A DNA stretch of 14,013 nt. It comes from Chloroflexi bacterium RBG_16_48_8 (GTDB lineage Bacteria; Chloroflexota; Anaerolineae; Anaerolineales; E44-bin32). The DNA lies in the NCBI GenBank assembly GCA_001795115.1, contig MGNI01000153.1:162-14174 (forward strand), read 5' to 3'. How positions within the stretch are numbered: the stretch's first letter is position 1; each line of letters begins with the position of its first letter. Positions 1 through 7,429 of this stretch are shown piece after piece. A model generated the notes under the pieces. The model was not told the DNA's origin. It made no database searches and worked only from the letters and a program-made list of their open reading frames with translations. Position numbers and translations under genes: made by a program.

Positions 1-1542
1 ATGGAATTATGCGATCCCGATTCGGTTCGGCTGGAATGGACCAGCAATGAAAAAACAGCCCTTGAAATAGCCTACGGCGCATCTCTTGGGGGGATGCGAT
101 CCATGCTGTGTGTGAAAAGTGTGGGGCTTAATATCGCATTGGACCCTCTCATGTCGATCAATCTTGCAGGTTGTAATGCGGGGCTAGTCATCCTTGTTGG
201 TGATGACCCCGGAGGTTGGGGTTCGCAAAATGAACAGGACAGTCGTGCGCTGGCATTGGCAGCAGAGCTCCCACTGCTGGAGCCCACAACGGTCTCCGAT
301 GCTTACACAGGTATGATTCAAGCCTTTAAACTATCGGAGGAGAGAGGGCTTCCGGTCATCTTGCGCATCATACGCGCATTGGCTCTCTCAGAGGACAAAA
401 TCCAATCCCTGAATCCCCCAATGGAAATCCAGAAGAAGGAATCTTTTGCTTTCAAGCGTGAGTACATGAGATGGGTTGTATTGCCTATTAATGTTGTTGA
501 ATATCACCAACGTCTTCAAGAACAGATAGGTGCAATCCAGGCCACCTTTGAAGCATCGCCTCTAAATAAGGCACAAGGTTACGGACCCTATGGTGTGATA
601 GCTGCGGGATTCACCTATCAGAAATTTCTCGATCTGTTGTCAGGACACATTCCTCCTGAGCTGAGCATTTTGGGGATCGGAACCCTCCATCCCCTGCCTG
701 CAGGCCAAGTGGCCACTTTTCTTCAAGGTGTGGAATCCGTTCTCATTCTTGAAGAGACGTCACCTCTGGTTGAACGAGCGACAAGAAGTATTGCTCAGGA
801 GGTTGGGCTTATGTTGCCTATATTCGGACGCGAAACAGGTCATATCCCGTGGGGTGGGGAATTGTTTGCCCCCCAAATAGCAGCGGCTTTGGTTCGAATC
901 CTTCCAGGGCTTAACCTAGATGTGACGGGCAAACACAGCCGTCCTCGACCCAGTCGTGAACAGCTTTGTGATGGCTGCCCCTATATCCCCACTTTTGAGG
1001 CGCTGGAGGAGGTGGTGACACAATTCGGTGGTCGTGAGGAGGTCATCATCACAGGGGATCCAGGCTGTATGGTTCGGGCGCAGGGAACGCCTTTCTATTT
1101 AATGGACGTGAAAAATAGCTTAGGTTCTGGAATTGGGATGGGAGCCGGATTGGCGTTGAGTTCTTCAGGGCGCGGTTTTGTGAAAAGAGTGGTGGCTTTA
1201 AGTGGCGATTCGGGATTCTTGCACTCCGGCTTCAATGGATTGATGGATGCCGTGAGACTGGGAGTAAGCATGCTGGTGATCATCCTCGATAATGGCACAA
1301 CAGCCCTTTCAGGTGGACAACCCCATCCGGCTAGCATGGTTGATGCCAGAGGGAGATCGCGTCCGGCAGTAAAAATAGCTGCGTTGGTCAGGGAAGCAGG
1401 TGCGGGCATGCTGCAGGAGGTCGACCTGGATCATGGAGGGGACATTCGTGCAGCTATCAAGGCAGGATTGACTCATGAAGGGGTGGCTGTGGTGATCGCC
1501 CGAGGTCAGTGCGTCCTGGGCAAGGAGGATAGAAACGAATGA
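1..1542 (+). CDS. iorA: indolepyruvate:ferredoxin oxidoreductase alpha subunit-like (IorA), 5' end cut by window
   Basis: IorA uses thiamine diphosphate to oxidise aryl-pyruvates to aryl-acyl-CoA with ferredoxin as acceptor, in the cytoplasm. The first visible residues (EWTSNEK, then ALEIAYGASLGG and DPLMSINLAG) match a point about 45-50 residues into IorA. The true start is therefore probably left of the window and the ATG at base 1 is internal. Visible landmarks are the GDDPGG loop (about 67-72), CDGCP (323-327, like the family's CPGCP), GDPGC (352-356), and the thiamine diphosphate site starting at GDSGFLHSG (402) and ending at DN (430-431), followed by SGGQPHP. Typical IorA continues into a C-terminal 4Fe-4S ferredoxin domain after the segment seen here as VVIARGQCVL. 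This protein stops ten residues later, so that module is absent. No iorB follows. It could be a divergent paralogue with a different electron partner. Family call is firm, exact substrate is not. Confidence 0.85.
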   Translation: MELCDPDSVRLEWTSNEKTALEIAYGASLGGMRSMLCVKSVGLNIALDPLMSINLAGCNAGLVILVGDDPGGWGSQNEQDSRALALAAELPLLEPTTVSDAYTGMIQAFKLSEERGLPVILRIIRALALSEDKIQSLNPPMEIQKKESFAFKREYMRWVVLPINVVEYHQRLQEQIGAIQATFEASPLNKAQGYGPYGVIAAGFTYQKFLDLLSGHIPPELSILGIGTLHPLPAGQVATFLQGVESVLILEETSPLVERATRSIAQEVGLMLPIFGRETGHIPWGGELFAPQIAAALVRILPGLNLDVTGKHSRPRPSREQLCDGCPYIPTFEALEEVVTQFGGREEVIITGDPGCMVRAQGTPFYLMDVKNSLGSGIGMGAGLALSSSGRGFVKRVVALSGDSGFLHSGFNGLMDAVRLGVSMLVIILDNGTTALSGGQPHPASMVDARGRSRPAVKIAALVREAGAGMLQEVDLDHGGDIRAAIKAGLTHEGVAVVIARGQCVLGKEDRNE

Positions 1543-1655
1543 GTCATGACTGTTCTTTTGGGATCTGCAAGCCTCCCTGCAGTAGATTTGAGAATTTCAT
1601 TTCCCGTATGCATTTTTTCATCCTCTTAGGTATGATATACGCTTTATGGGTATAA
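1539..1655 (+). CDS. possible 38-residue small protein overlapping the iorA stop
   Basis: An ATG overlaps the iorA-like stop as ATGA. It is preceded by a strong AAGGAGG site (1522-1528) with a 10-nt spacer, the usual layout of translational coupling. The frame encodes 38 residues: an N-terminal part with three cysteines (CSFGICKPPC) and a hydrophobic end (MHFFILLGMIYALWV). It runs 10 bases into the following transporter gene. No family is recognised. It may be a real small membrane protein, the left-over start of a deleted partner such as iorB, or chance. The initiation signal is better than the body of the ORF. Confidence 0.25.
   Translation: MSHDCSFGICKPPCSRFENFISRMHFFILLGMIYALWV
1631..1636 (+). 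promoter_or_regulatory. -10-like element just upstream of the first MFS gene
   Basis: TATGAT lies 9 nt before the ATG at 1646, and no Shine-Dalgarno-like sequence lies between. A transcript from this box would start at or very near the ATG, so the mRNA would be leaderless. No convincing -35 is visible, so this rests on the -10 alone and on the parallel with the genes at 3124 and 12197. Confidence 0.35.
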
Positions 1656-2893
1656 CTCCTCTGAAGCAAGCCTCCGCCTCCAATTGGCAACGCACACTAT
1701 GGATCATTTTTTTTGCCCAGATGATGACGGCGGTGGGATTTTCCAGCATCAACCCCTTTTTACCTTTATATGTGAAGGATTTGGGTTCCTCAACCAATCT
1801 CAGCATCGAATTACTGGCAGGACTGGTTTATTCCGCGCAGGCATTCACTATGATGTTCGCAGCTCCAATCTGGGGTACTATTGCGGATCGTTATGGCCGT
1901 AAGCTAATGGTAGAGCGTTCCATGTTTGGCGGTGCTATCATCTTACTCCTCATGGCTTTTGTTAGCTCAGCAGAGCAGTTGATCCTGTTGCGAGCCATTC
2001 AGGGCGTCATCACAGGCACCGTGGCAGCGTCCAGCGCGCTTGTGGCTTCGATCGCGCCCAGGAAGCGTATGGGATTTGCCATGGGACTGTTGCAGGTCGG
2101 ATTGAACAGCGGGGTGGCTCTCGGTCCTGTGATCTGTGGAGTTGTGGCGGATGCTTTTGGTTATAGCTCTTCCTTTTATGTTACCTCGGCATTACTGCTC
2201 ATTGCCGGAGTCATCATCGGGATTGGGGTTCATGAGGAGTTTACCCCGAAGGAAGCTTTGAGAGAGCAGGGAAATAAGGTAGCAGAAAAATGGCGTCGTA
2301 TTCTCCTCATGCCCGGTGTTGGAATGACGTACAGCGTGCGGTTCATGGCTCAATTGGGACGGATGATGGTCATCCCGATCCTCTCCCTTTTCGCTCTGGA
2401 ATTACTTCCGGATGCTGAGGGGGTGAACACCTTCACCGGGCTGGTGATCGGGGCAGGGGCAGCCACTATGACTCTGAGTGGAATTTACTTGGGTCGTTTA
2501 GGGGATCAGATCGGTCATCGGCGTGTTCTTATCGCCTGTTTTATCCTAGCAGGTCTGCTTTATCTGCCTCAGAGTCTGGTAACCCAAGGCTGGCAACTGC
2601 TTGTCCTATATGCCCTGGTCGGCATCGGGTCAGGGGGGATCGTTCCATTGGTGAGTGCTCTGCTGGCAAACTACACCCCCGCGGGCGAAGAAGGCGCAGT
2701 TTATGGGCTGGATAATTCCATACAGTCCGGGGCACGCTCTCTGTCGCCGTTATTGGGCTCAGCGGTGGCGTTGTGGTTTGGCCTTCGTAGCACTTTCATT
2801 GCGACTGCCTTGGTATTCTTTTTGGGCGCAGTATTGGCAATATGGAGATTGCCGCAACAGCCCGTTGATCAGGATATCCAATCAGAGATCTAG
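1646..2893 (+). CDS. MFS efflux transporter, drug:H+ antiporter type (first of tandem pair)
   Basis: A 415-residue inner-membrane protein with the alternating hydrophobic segments of a 12-helix major facilitator. MFS motif A is at 77-86 (GTIADRYGRK). A motif-B-like LLRAIQGVITG is at 114-124. Motif C (G-x-x-S-G-x-A-L-G-P) is at about 152-161; this motif marks proton-driven antiporters. The second half repeats motif A as GRLGDQIGHRR. Together these point to export of drugs or metabolites rather than uptake; the substrate cannot be read. The start is supported by alignment with the paralogue at 3124, since both begin a few residues before the shared WQRTL segment. The gene follows the iorA-like gene by 103 bp and may be read from its own promoter at 1631. 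No terminator is visible after it. Confidence 0.88.
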   Translation: MGITPLKQASASNWQRTLWIIFFAQMMTAVGFSSINPFLPLYVKDLGSSTNLSIELLAGLVYSAQAFTMMFAAPIWGTIADRYGRKLMVERSMFGGAIILLLMAFVSSAEQLILLRAIQGVITGTVAASSALVASIAPRKRMGFAMGLLQVGLNSGVALGPVICGVVADAFGYSSSFYVTSALLLIAGVIIGIGVHEEFTPKEALREQGNKVAEKWRRILLMPGVGMTYSVRFMAQLGRMMVIPILSLFALELLPDAEGVNTFTGLVIGAGAATMTLSGIYLGRLGDQIGHRRVLIACFILAGLLYLPQSLVTQGWQLLVLYALVGIGSGGIVPLVSALLANYTPAGEEGAVYGLDNSIQSGARSLSPLLGSAVALWFGLRSTFIATALVFFLGAVLAIWRLPQQPVDQDIQSEI

Positions 2894-3108
2894 CCCGGAA
2901 TCGGTGCAGGGCAAATCGGTCTTCGTTCCCTCAATAAACTTTTTACGGCAATAGGTTTAGAAAAGGCTGGAATTCGTAAAAGTCTGGTTTTATTCATGAT
3001 CCGGACCATCTCTCAGGTCATCTGTCAGGTTATGGGCACCAGTTGATTGGATCCTGAAGCAAATAGATCGGTTCTAAAAACCAGAGTGCAATTTATCGAT
3101 TCCTCCAG

Positions 3109-3114
3109 TAAGAT
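3109..3114 (+). promoter_or_regulatory. -10-like element just upstream of the second MFS gene
   Basis: TAAGAT lies 9 nt before the ATG at 3124, the same distance as for the first transporter. No ribosome binding site lies between them. A leaderless transcript would result. The -35 region is not convincing. The 230-bp gap before this gene (2894-3123) holds nothing else I can identify, so the second transporter probably has its own promoter. Confidence 0.33.
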
Positions 3115-3123
3115 ACTCCGATC

Positions 3124-4353
3124 ATGAAAGTCATTAGAGAAGCCCTCTCCACTCCCTGGCAGCGTACGCTCTACATCATGTTCTTCGCCCAATTGATGAC
3201 GGGGGTGGGCGTCTCAAGCATTTTTCCCTTCCTGCCCTTGTATGTAAAAGAATTGGGAGCATCAACGCGTTTAAGTGTTGAGCTTCTAGCAGGTCTGGTT
3301 TATTCAGCGCAAGCCTTCACCATGATGCTGGCCTCCCCAATTTGGGGGACGTTAGCCGACCGATATGGTCGCAAGCTGATGGTGGAACGATCGATGTTTG
3401 GGGGTGCGATCATTTTATTGCTTATGGCCTTCGTTCGATCGGCGGAGGAATTGGTCGTGCTGCGAGCCATTCAAGGTTTAATCACGGGGGTCATAGGAGC
3501 CGCTAACGCGTTGGTGGCCTCCGCCACTCCCCGCGAACGCTGTGGTTATGCTATGGGCTTGTTGCAGGTTGGGTTGGGGACAGGGATTGCTCTTGGTCCG
3601 ATGGTCGGTGGGGCATTGGCAGATGCATTCAGTTATAGCGTTGTGTTCTACGTCACGGCGGCTTTGCTGCTCCTGGCAGGTGTTACCGTCCTGGTGGGAG
3701 TCAAAGAAGAATTTGTTCCAGTAGAAGGGCTTGGAGATCGGAGCAACCATTTCCTCCTTAAATGGCGCAAAATATTTTCCATGCCAGGTGTTCTCATGAC
3801 GTATTTCATGAATTTCTTGGGTCAGTTAGGCCGGATGATGATTGTGCCCATTATCCCCCTCTTCATTGAGACCTTGATTACCGAATCAGATAAACTGAAC
3901 ACGTTTACTGGGCTGGTGGCTGGTGTGAGTTCGGCTACGACAACGTTGAGCGCAGTTTATCTAGGGCGGCTGGGGGATCGGGTCGGCCATCATCGTGTCC
4001 TGATTGCCAGTTTGCTCTTTACTGCTTTCATGTACCTTCCCCAGAGTCTAGTTGGCGATGGGTGGCAATTGCTCGTCCTTTACGCTCTGGTCGGCGTGGG
4101 GTTAGGGGGAATCATCCCGTCGATCAGTGCATTATTGGCACGCTATACGCCACCAGGTGAGGAAGGTGCCGTATATGGGCTGGATGACTCCATTCGGTCA
4201 GGAGCTCGCTCCATAGCGCCTATGCTTGGGTCAGGATTAGCGGTATGGGTTGGTCTGCGAGGGACCTATGTGGCTACCGCCTGCGTCTTTTTCTTCGCAG
4301 CATTATTGGCCTTTTGGCAATTGCCAAAGTCGGAGTCGCTATCCAAGTTCTAG
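3124..4353 (+). CDS. MFS efflux transporter, drug:H+ antiporter type (second of tandem pair)
   Basis: A 409-residue paralogue of the preceding transporter, alignable along its whole length with few gaps. Motif A is at 75-84 (GTLADRYGRK), the motif-B-like LRAIQGLITG at 113-122, and motif C (G-x-G-T-G-x-A-L-G-P-M-V-G-G) at 150-163. GRLGDRVGHHR is the second-half copy of motif A. The region from motif A through helix 3 is identical in protein between the copies, while most third codon positions differ, so the duplication is old and the segment is constrained. The central loop around residues 195-215 and the C-terminus differ most. The two could form a heterodimeric exporter or handle different compounds; neither can be decided here. 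The stop codon touches the inverted repeat at 4352. Confidence 0.88.
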   Translation: MKVIREALSTPWQRTLYIMFFAQLMTGVGVSSIFPFLPLYVKELGASTRLSVELLAGLVYSAQAFTMMLASPIWGTLADRYGRKLMVERSMFGGAIILLLMAFVRSAEELVVLRAIQGLITGVIGAANALVASATPRERCGYAMGLLQVGLGTGIALGPMVGGALADAFSYSVVFYVTAALLLLAGVTVLVGVKEEFVPVEGLGDRSNHFLLKWRKIFSMPGVLMTYFMNFLGQLGRMMIVPIIPLFIETLITESDKLNTFTGLVAGVSSATTTLSAVYLGRLGDRVGHHRVLIASLLFTAFMYLPQSLVGDGWQLLVLYALVGVGLGGIIPSISALLARYTPPGEEGAVYGLDDSIRSGARSIAPMLGSGLAVWVGLRGTYVATACVFFFAALLAFWQLPKSESLSKF

Positions 4354-4407
4354 GCAAACCGCCGAAAGTATTTTGATAAAATGGGTTGCCTGAATGGCGG
4401 TTTGCTT
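4352..4407 (+). terminator. inverted repeat at the stop of the second MFS gene
   Basis: GCAAACCGCC (4354-4363) pairs perfectly with GGCGGTTTGC (4396-4405). A G-U and an A-T pair extend the stem into the TAG stop codon. The loop is 32 nt, long for an intrinsic terminator, and no U-run follows. It may instead protect the 3' end or be recognised by a protein. It is listed as a terminator only because of its position. Confidence 0.4.
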
Positions 4408-4721
4408 AAGTAATTGGCTAGGTTTTACGTTCGCTGTTTGTCAAATTACTTCCGGCCAATCACCTAGCTGATGCCTTCTCCCTTCGATCAATTTCAAACA
4501 AAGTGTGCATTGTTTGTAAAAAGATCTCCATCTTAGACCCTTGAATTAGCTTTATTGCACTTGTTTCCTCTTTCTTCATCGCATTTCTTCCCCTCTTCTC
4601 TCCGTCTAATTGATGGACCTTCTCCTGAGGCTTACCCCGTCTTGATCTCATTGTGAAGTTAGCCAACTTGCTCGGTTCTACCGGTCATTTCGCATTCACA
4701 CACTCTGTAAGGTGTTTGTAA
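4408..4721. other. stretch without a recognisable gene
   Basis: No convincing coding frame, RNA gene or mobile element is seen here. A minus-strand frame beginning with TTG near 4666 and ending at 4460 would give 68 charged residues of no known family, with no ribosome binding site. A short inverted pair, GCTAGGT (from about 4416) and ACCTAGC (about 4462-4469), is the only visible structure. The region is probably decayed or spacer DNA. Confidence 0.4.
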
Positions 4722-5138
4722 GTCCACCGAAATCGGATTTTTTGCAAGAATAATCGACAGTGTGGAACAACAAGCATTGCTGTAGAAATGGCTGTAAGAA
4801 TTCTACCTCCGAGGACCTTACGGAGAAGATAAGACCTTGGATTTCTTGGAATTGCAAGAGGAGCAGGGGTTTGCTGGGCAGCAAGGTGTGTGGGTACCAG
4901 AACCCATCTAGAGATGCTTACTGGCGGAAGTGTGGTTCCCGATTGAAGGCTCGAAATAAGGGAGATGAAAATCCTTCTTCTCCCTCCAGCGGTTCTCAAT
5001 TGCAGCGACACGGTCCTTGTCGAAGATTATGAATTACGCATGCAGGATGGGTTGAACATTTTAAGCGTTGCTCCTGATCTTTCAGAAGGTGAACTCAGTT
5101 CCATCATTGCTTTTTCCTTGGAAGGACCCCTTGGATAA
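4722..5138 (+). pseudogene. possible decayed protein gene, one frame with two internal stops
   Basis: One forward frame reads like protein across two stops (TAA at 4830-4832, TGA at 4944-4946) before a final TAA at 5136-5138. The segments are SIAVEMAVRILPPRTLRRR, then DLGFLGIARGAG...TRTHLEMLTGGSVVPD, then MKILLLPPAVLNC...EDYELRMQDGLNILSVAPDL. These have balanced composition and no low complexity, unlike the other frames. I do not recognise the family. The last piece alone (ATG 4965 to 5138, 57 residues) has an AAGGGAG directly against its ATG, too close for good initiation, though it could be a surviving small gene. The upstream portion of any parent gene is not visible. Confidence 0.35.
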
Positions 5139-5188
5139 CTACGGGATCCTTACCATTTTCCAAGAATAGGCGCCCACCCTAGGGAAAA

Positions 5189-6529
5189 TTAGTATTGCAG
5201 ACTGCTGCCGCCAATGAACTCGCGCAGGACCGAATCAGAAGGTATAGGTGAGTCATCATCCATCGGTTCCACCGCCTGGAGCAGTGCATGAAGCCGTGTA
5301 GCCCGGATAGAAGCATCTTCCCGCAGCGGATCATCCAGGTATTTCTCTTTCCATTGAGCAAACTGATCAAGTAGTTTCGGTCTGTAAAGCGGAATTTCGT
5401 AAGGCATACCGCTATTGATGATGTAGTCGGTTGTGTTGATGTGAGGGATGATGTAACGCAGCTCGCTCGCCCGTACATAATGCCAGTGCTCCAGGGTTTT
5501 TTGTGGGTCATAGGCTCTGTGAGTTGAATCTCGCAGCATGCGACGGATCAATCGAAGATCGGTCCATCGGATGTAGCGCTCATCAGGACCTTTCATCTGC
5601 AACAAGGGTTCAAGGTAAAGTTTGAACTTAACCTCATCGGGGATGCCTTTGGTCATTTTGGGGAAGAGACCATGGAGGCTGTCAATGAGCAGTATTTCCT
5701 TTTTCTCCAACTTCATGGGTGATTGATTGAGATTGCGTTTCCCGGTTTTAAAATCGTAATAGGGGATAAGAACCTCTTCGCCTTGTATCAGTCTCTGGAG
5801 ATGCTCACTGATCAACTCAAGGTCCAACGCTTGTGGGGTCTCGAAATCGTAATCCCCAAACTCGTCTTTGGGGTGTATTTCAAGGTCAAAGAAGTAGTTG
5901 TCGACATGAAAGGCGACGAATTTAAAACCGTTTCTCGCCAGGTGGCGTTCAAGCTTGATGGTGGTTGTTGTTTTTCCAGAGGAAGAAGGCCCGCTGATGA
6001 TCACCATTTTGAGTTTATTGCTGCGTTGAGCGATCATTTCGGCAGCCCAGCGCACATCATCCTCGTATGCTGCTTCAGATTCATGGACGATGTGAGGAAA
6101 TTCGCCCCGTCGAATCCGTTCGTTAAGAGCATCGATGGTGTGTAGGTTGTGAGAAACCGCCCAATTGAGAATATGCCAAATCTTTGCCCAAGGGATATTG
6201 CCCGAGGGTCGGGAAGCCCGTTCGGCTTGTTCGTGACGCTTCCGGGCTTGCTCTTCTCGATAGAGGATGTACTCCTTCGCCACTTGAGCGTGACCGTTCT
6301 CAATGAGCACTTCCTCAACGATATCTTGAATCTCCTCGATATGGGGAGTGTGCCCCTCTGAACAACGCTTTTCAAGGATTTTAACCACCTGTCCAGCTAA
6401 AAAATCTGCTCGATCCCTGTCCCGCCCGCCTACTGAGACGGCAGCCCGGTAGATCGCATTGGTGATTCGATCTTTATTGAAGGGGACAATGGCTCCACTG
6501 CGTTTTATGACATGAGATGGTTTGTTCAT
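5189..6529 (-). CDS. ATP-cone / uridine kinase-like P-loop kinase fusion
   Basis: A 446-residue cytoplasmic protein. Residues about 5-95 form an ATP-cone, with the start VIKRSGAIVPFNKDRI and the end GHAQVAKEYILYREEQ. This is the nucleotide-sensing module best known from ribonucleotide reductase and NrdR. After a helical linker, residues about 173-385 are a uridine kinase/phosphoribulokinase-type domain: Walker A GPSSSGKTT (180-188), the DNYFFD loop (210-215), DYDFETPQALD (226-236), YDFKTGKR (258-265) and a Walker-B-like ILLIDSLHGL (279-288). It is longer than a stand-alone Udk (about 210 residues). Likely role: phosphorylating a nucleoside or related small molecule under ATP/dATP control; the substrate is unknown. 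It stands alone, divergent from the gene at 6806. No strong ribosome binding site precedes the ATG, but the ATP-cone begins immediately after it, supporting this start. Confidence 0.85.
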   Translation of the reverse strand: MNKPSHVIKRSGAIVPFNKDRITNAIYRAAVSVGGRDRDRADFLAGQVVKILEKRCSEGHTPHIEEIQDIVEEVLIENGHAQVAKEYILYREEQARKRHEQAERASRPSGNIPWAKIWHILNWAVSHNLHTIDALNERIRRGEFPHIVHESEAAYEDDVRWAAEMIAQRSNKLKMVIISGPSSSGKTTTTIKLERHLARNGFKFVAFHVDNYFFDLEIHPKDEFGDYDFETPQALDLELISEHLQRLIQGEEVLIPYYDFKTGKRNLNQSPMKLEKKEILLIDSLHGLFPKMTKGIPDEVKFKLYLEPLLQMKGPDERYIRWTDLRLIRRMLRDSTHRAYDPQKTLEHWHYVRASELRYIIPHINTTDYIINSGMPYEIPLYRPKLLDQFAQWKEKYLDDPLREDASIRATRLHALLQAVEPMDDDSPIPSDSVLREFIGGSSLQY

Positions 6530-6615
6530 TACAACACTCTGCTTGTGGTATAGAAATTCAATCTTGCTTGGTTATTTCCATTCGATGACAGGGTCCTTGT
6601 GAAGAAACTCGTCGT

Positions 6616-6645
6616 TTGACTTACATGTCTATACAGGTCTAATTA
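6616..6645 (+). promoter_or_regulatory. candidate promoter in the divergent spacer
   Basis: TTGACT (6616-6621) matches the -35 consensus in five of six positions. It is followed after 18 bp by TAATTA (6640-6645), a moderate -10. It would transcribe rightward toward the gene at 6806 with a leader of about 150 nt. The 18-bp spacer is almost filled by the palindrome at 6623-6638. The 264-bp gap between the two start codons holds no other gene. Confidence 0.4.
6623..6638. promoter_or_regulatory. candidate HutC-type GntR operator
   Basis: ACATGTCTATACAGGT is an imperfect palindrome; 12 of 16 positions match its own reverse complement. Its core GTCTATAC fits the GT-n-TA-n-AC signature published for the HutC subfamily of GntR repressors. 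It sits between a -35 and a -10, where a bound repressor would block RNA polymerase. No GntR gene is in the window. The role is inferred from motif and position. Confidence 0.4.
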
Positions 6646-6805
6646 TAAAGCGATCTTCATGGTCGGGCTCATCCATCTACCAGTGTGATTTCTTAACCAA
6701 TAGGATGATCTTGAACGGACTGGGAATTGAAGGTCTTTTGTAAGGTTTCCGGCAAGAATGTTCAGATATGCTAAAAGTTGAAGTTAGCGATTAGTGGTGT
6801 TTGGG

Positions 6806-7351
6806 ATGGCAAATTTAACCGAATTGGAGCGAAAAGAGATTGTACGGGGCTTAGCCCTTGCCCTGGTTAAACACATGGGGGTTGAGGAACCTCCTGTTTG
6901 GGTTGAGAACCTGCTCAAGAACCCTCCCTTTGTCTATAACCAAAAGTTCCCTCTTATCAGGATCCTGCACAAGGTATTGGAAGTGATTTTCGTGCAGTCT
7001 TCTGACCAAGGATGCCAATTGATCCTGCCTTCAGACCTCCCCTTGGTGGAGCGGCGTTTTATCTTGGCTCAGGAGTTGCTAAATGCATTACTGCAGGGTT
7101 TAAACGAGCAGGCTTTGGGGCTTTCAAAGCTGCTTCTTCCAGATCTTAAAGGTACGGCGGATTATTTTGCCAGGGTTTTACTGGCACCTGATCCCATGGT
7201 TGAAGCTTACCGCGAACAAGGAAGAGGTTTTAGCGGTTTTGCGGAGGCCTTCTTACTTCCAGAGCGTGTCGCCTCCAAACGTTGGTGGGATCCCATTTTC
7301 CCCCATACCTTCTTAGAAGAGAGTCTGCACCGCTCCTTCAGTTTATCGTGA
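6806..7351 (+). CDS. ImmA/IrrE-like protein with a lost zinc-protease motif
   Basis: The 181-residue protein contains VERRFILAQELLNALLQ (about 81-97) and, downstream, TADYFARVLLAPDPMVEAYREQG (about 117-139). Both match the framework of the ImmA/IrrE (DUF955, M78) peptidases, where the helix reads ...RFTLAHELGHLLLH and a later E-x-x-A-N-x-F-A-A-x-L-L-x-P segment carries the third ligand. Here HExxH has become QELLN and the later ligand glutamate is not evident, so zinc-dependent proteolysis is not expected. It may bind a partner or act as a sensor or decoy; nothing nearby identifies the target. An in-frame GTG at 6794 would add four residues; neither start has a clear ribosome binding site, and I prefer the ATG. 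The family call rests on the local match and is moderate. Confidence 0.6.
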   Translation: MANLTELERKEIVRGLALALVKHMGVEEPPVWVENLLKNPPFVYNQKFPLIRILHKVLEVIFVQSSDQGCQLILPSDLPLVERRFILAQELLNALLQGLNEQALGLSKLLLPDLKGTADYFARVLLAPDPMVEAYREQGRGFSGFAEAFLLPERVASKRWWDPIFPHTFLEESLHRSFSLS

Positions 7352-7429
7352 TTTATACTATGAACACCTTTAAATTCTAACTCGAATGTGCATCCAGGTA
7401 TGTGAACAATCGATTGCTATGCGCTCGAT

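Noticed and set aside
4944..4946. In-frame TGA as a recoded or selenocysteine codon
   Set aside because: Another in-frame stop (TAA at 4830) breaks the same frame and no obvious selenocysteine hairpin follows, so decay is simpler.
4685..5011. Minus-strand frames opposite the possible pseudogene
   Set aside because: Rich in Arg, Ser and Pro as expected for reverse shadows, with no family resemblance.
5723..6145. 140-codon antisense frame within the ATP-cone kinase gene
   Set aside because: Overlaps the kinase core completely; its length follows from the codon use of the real gene.
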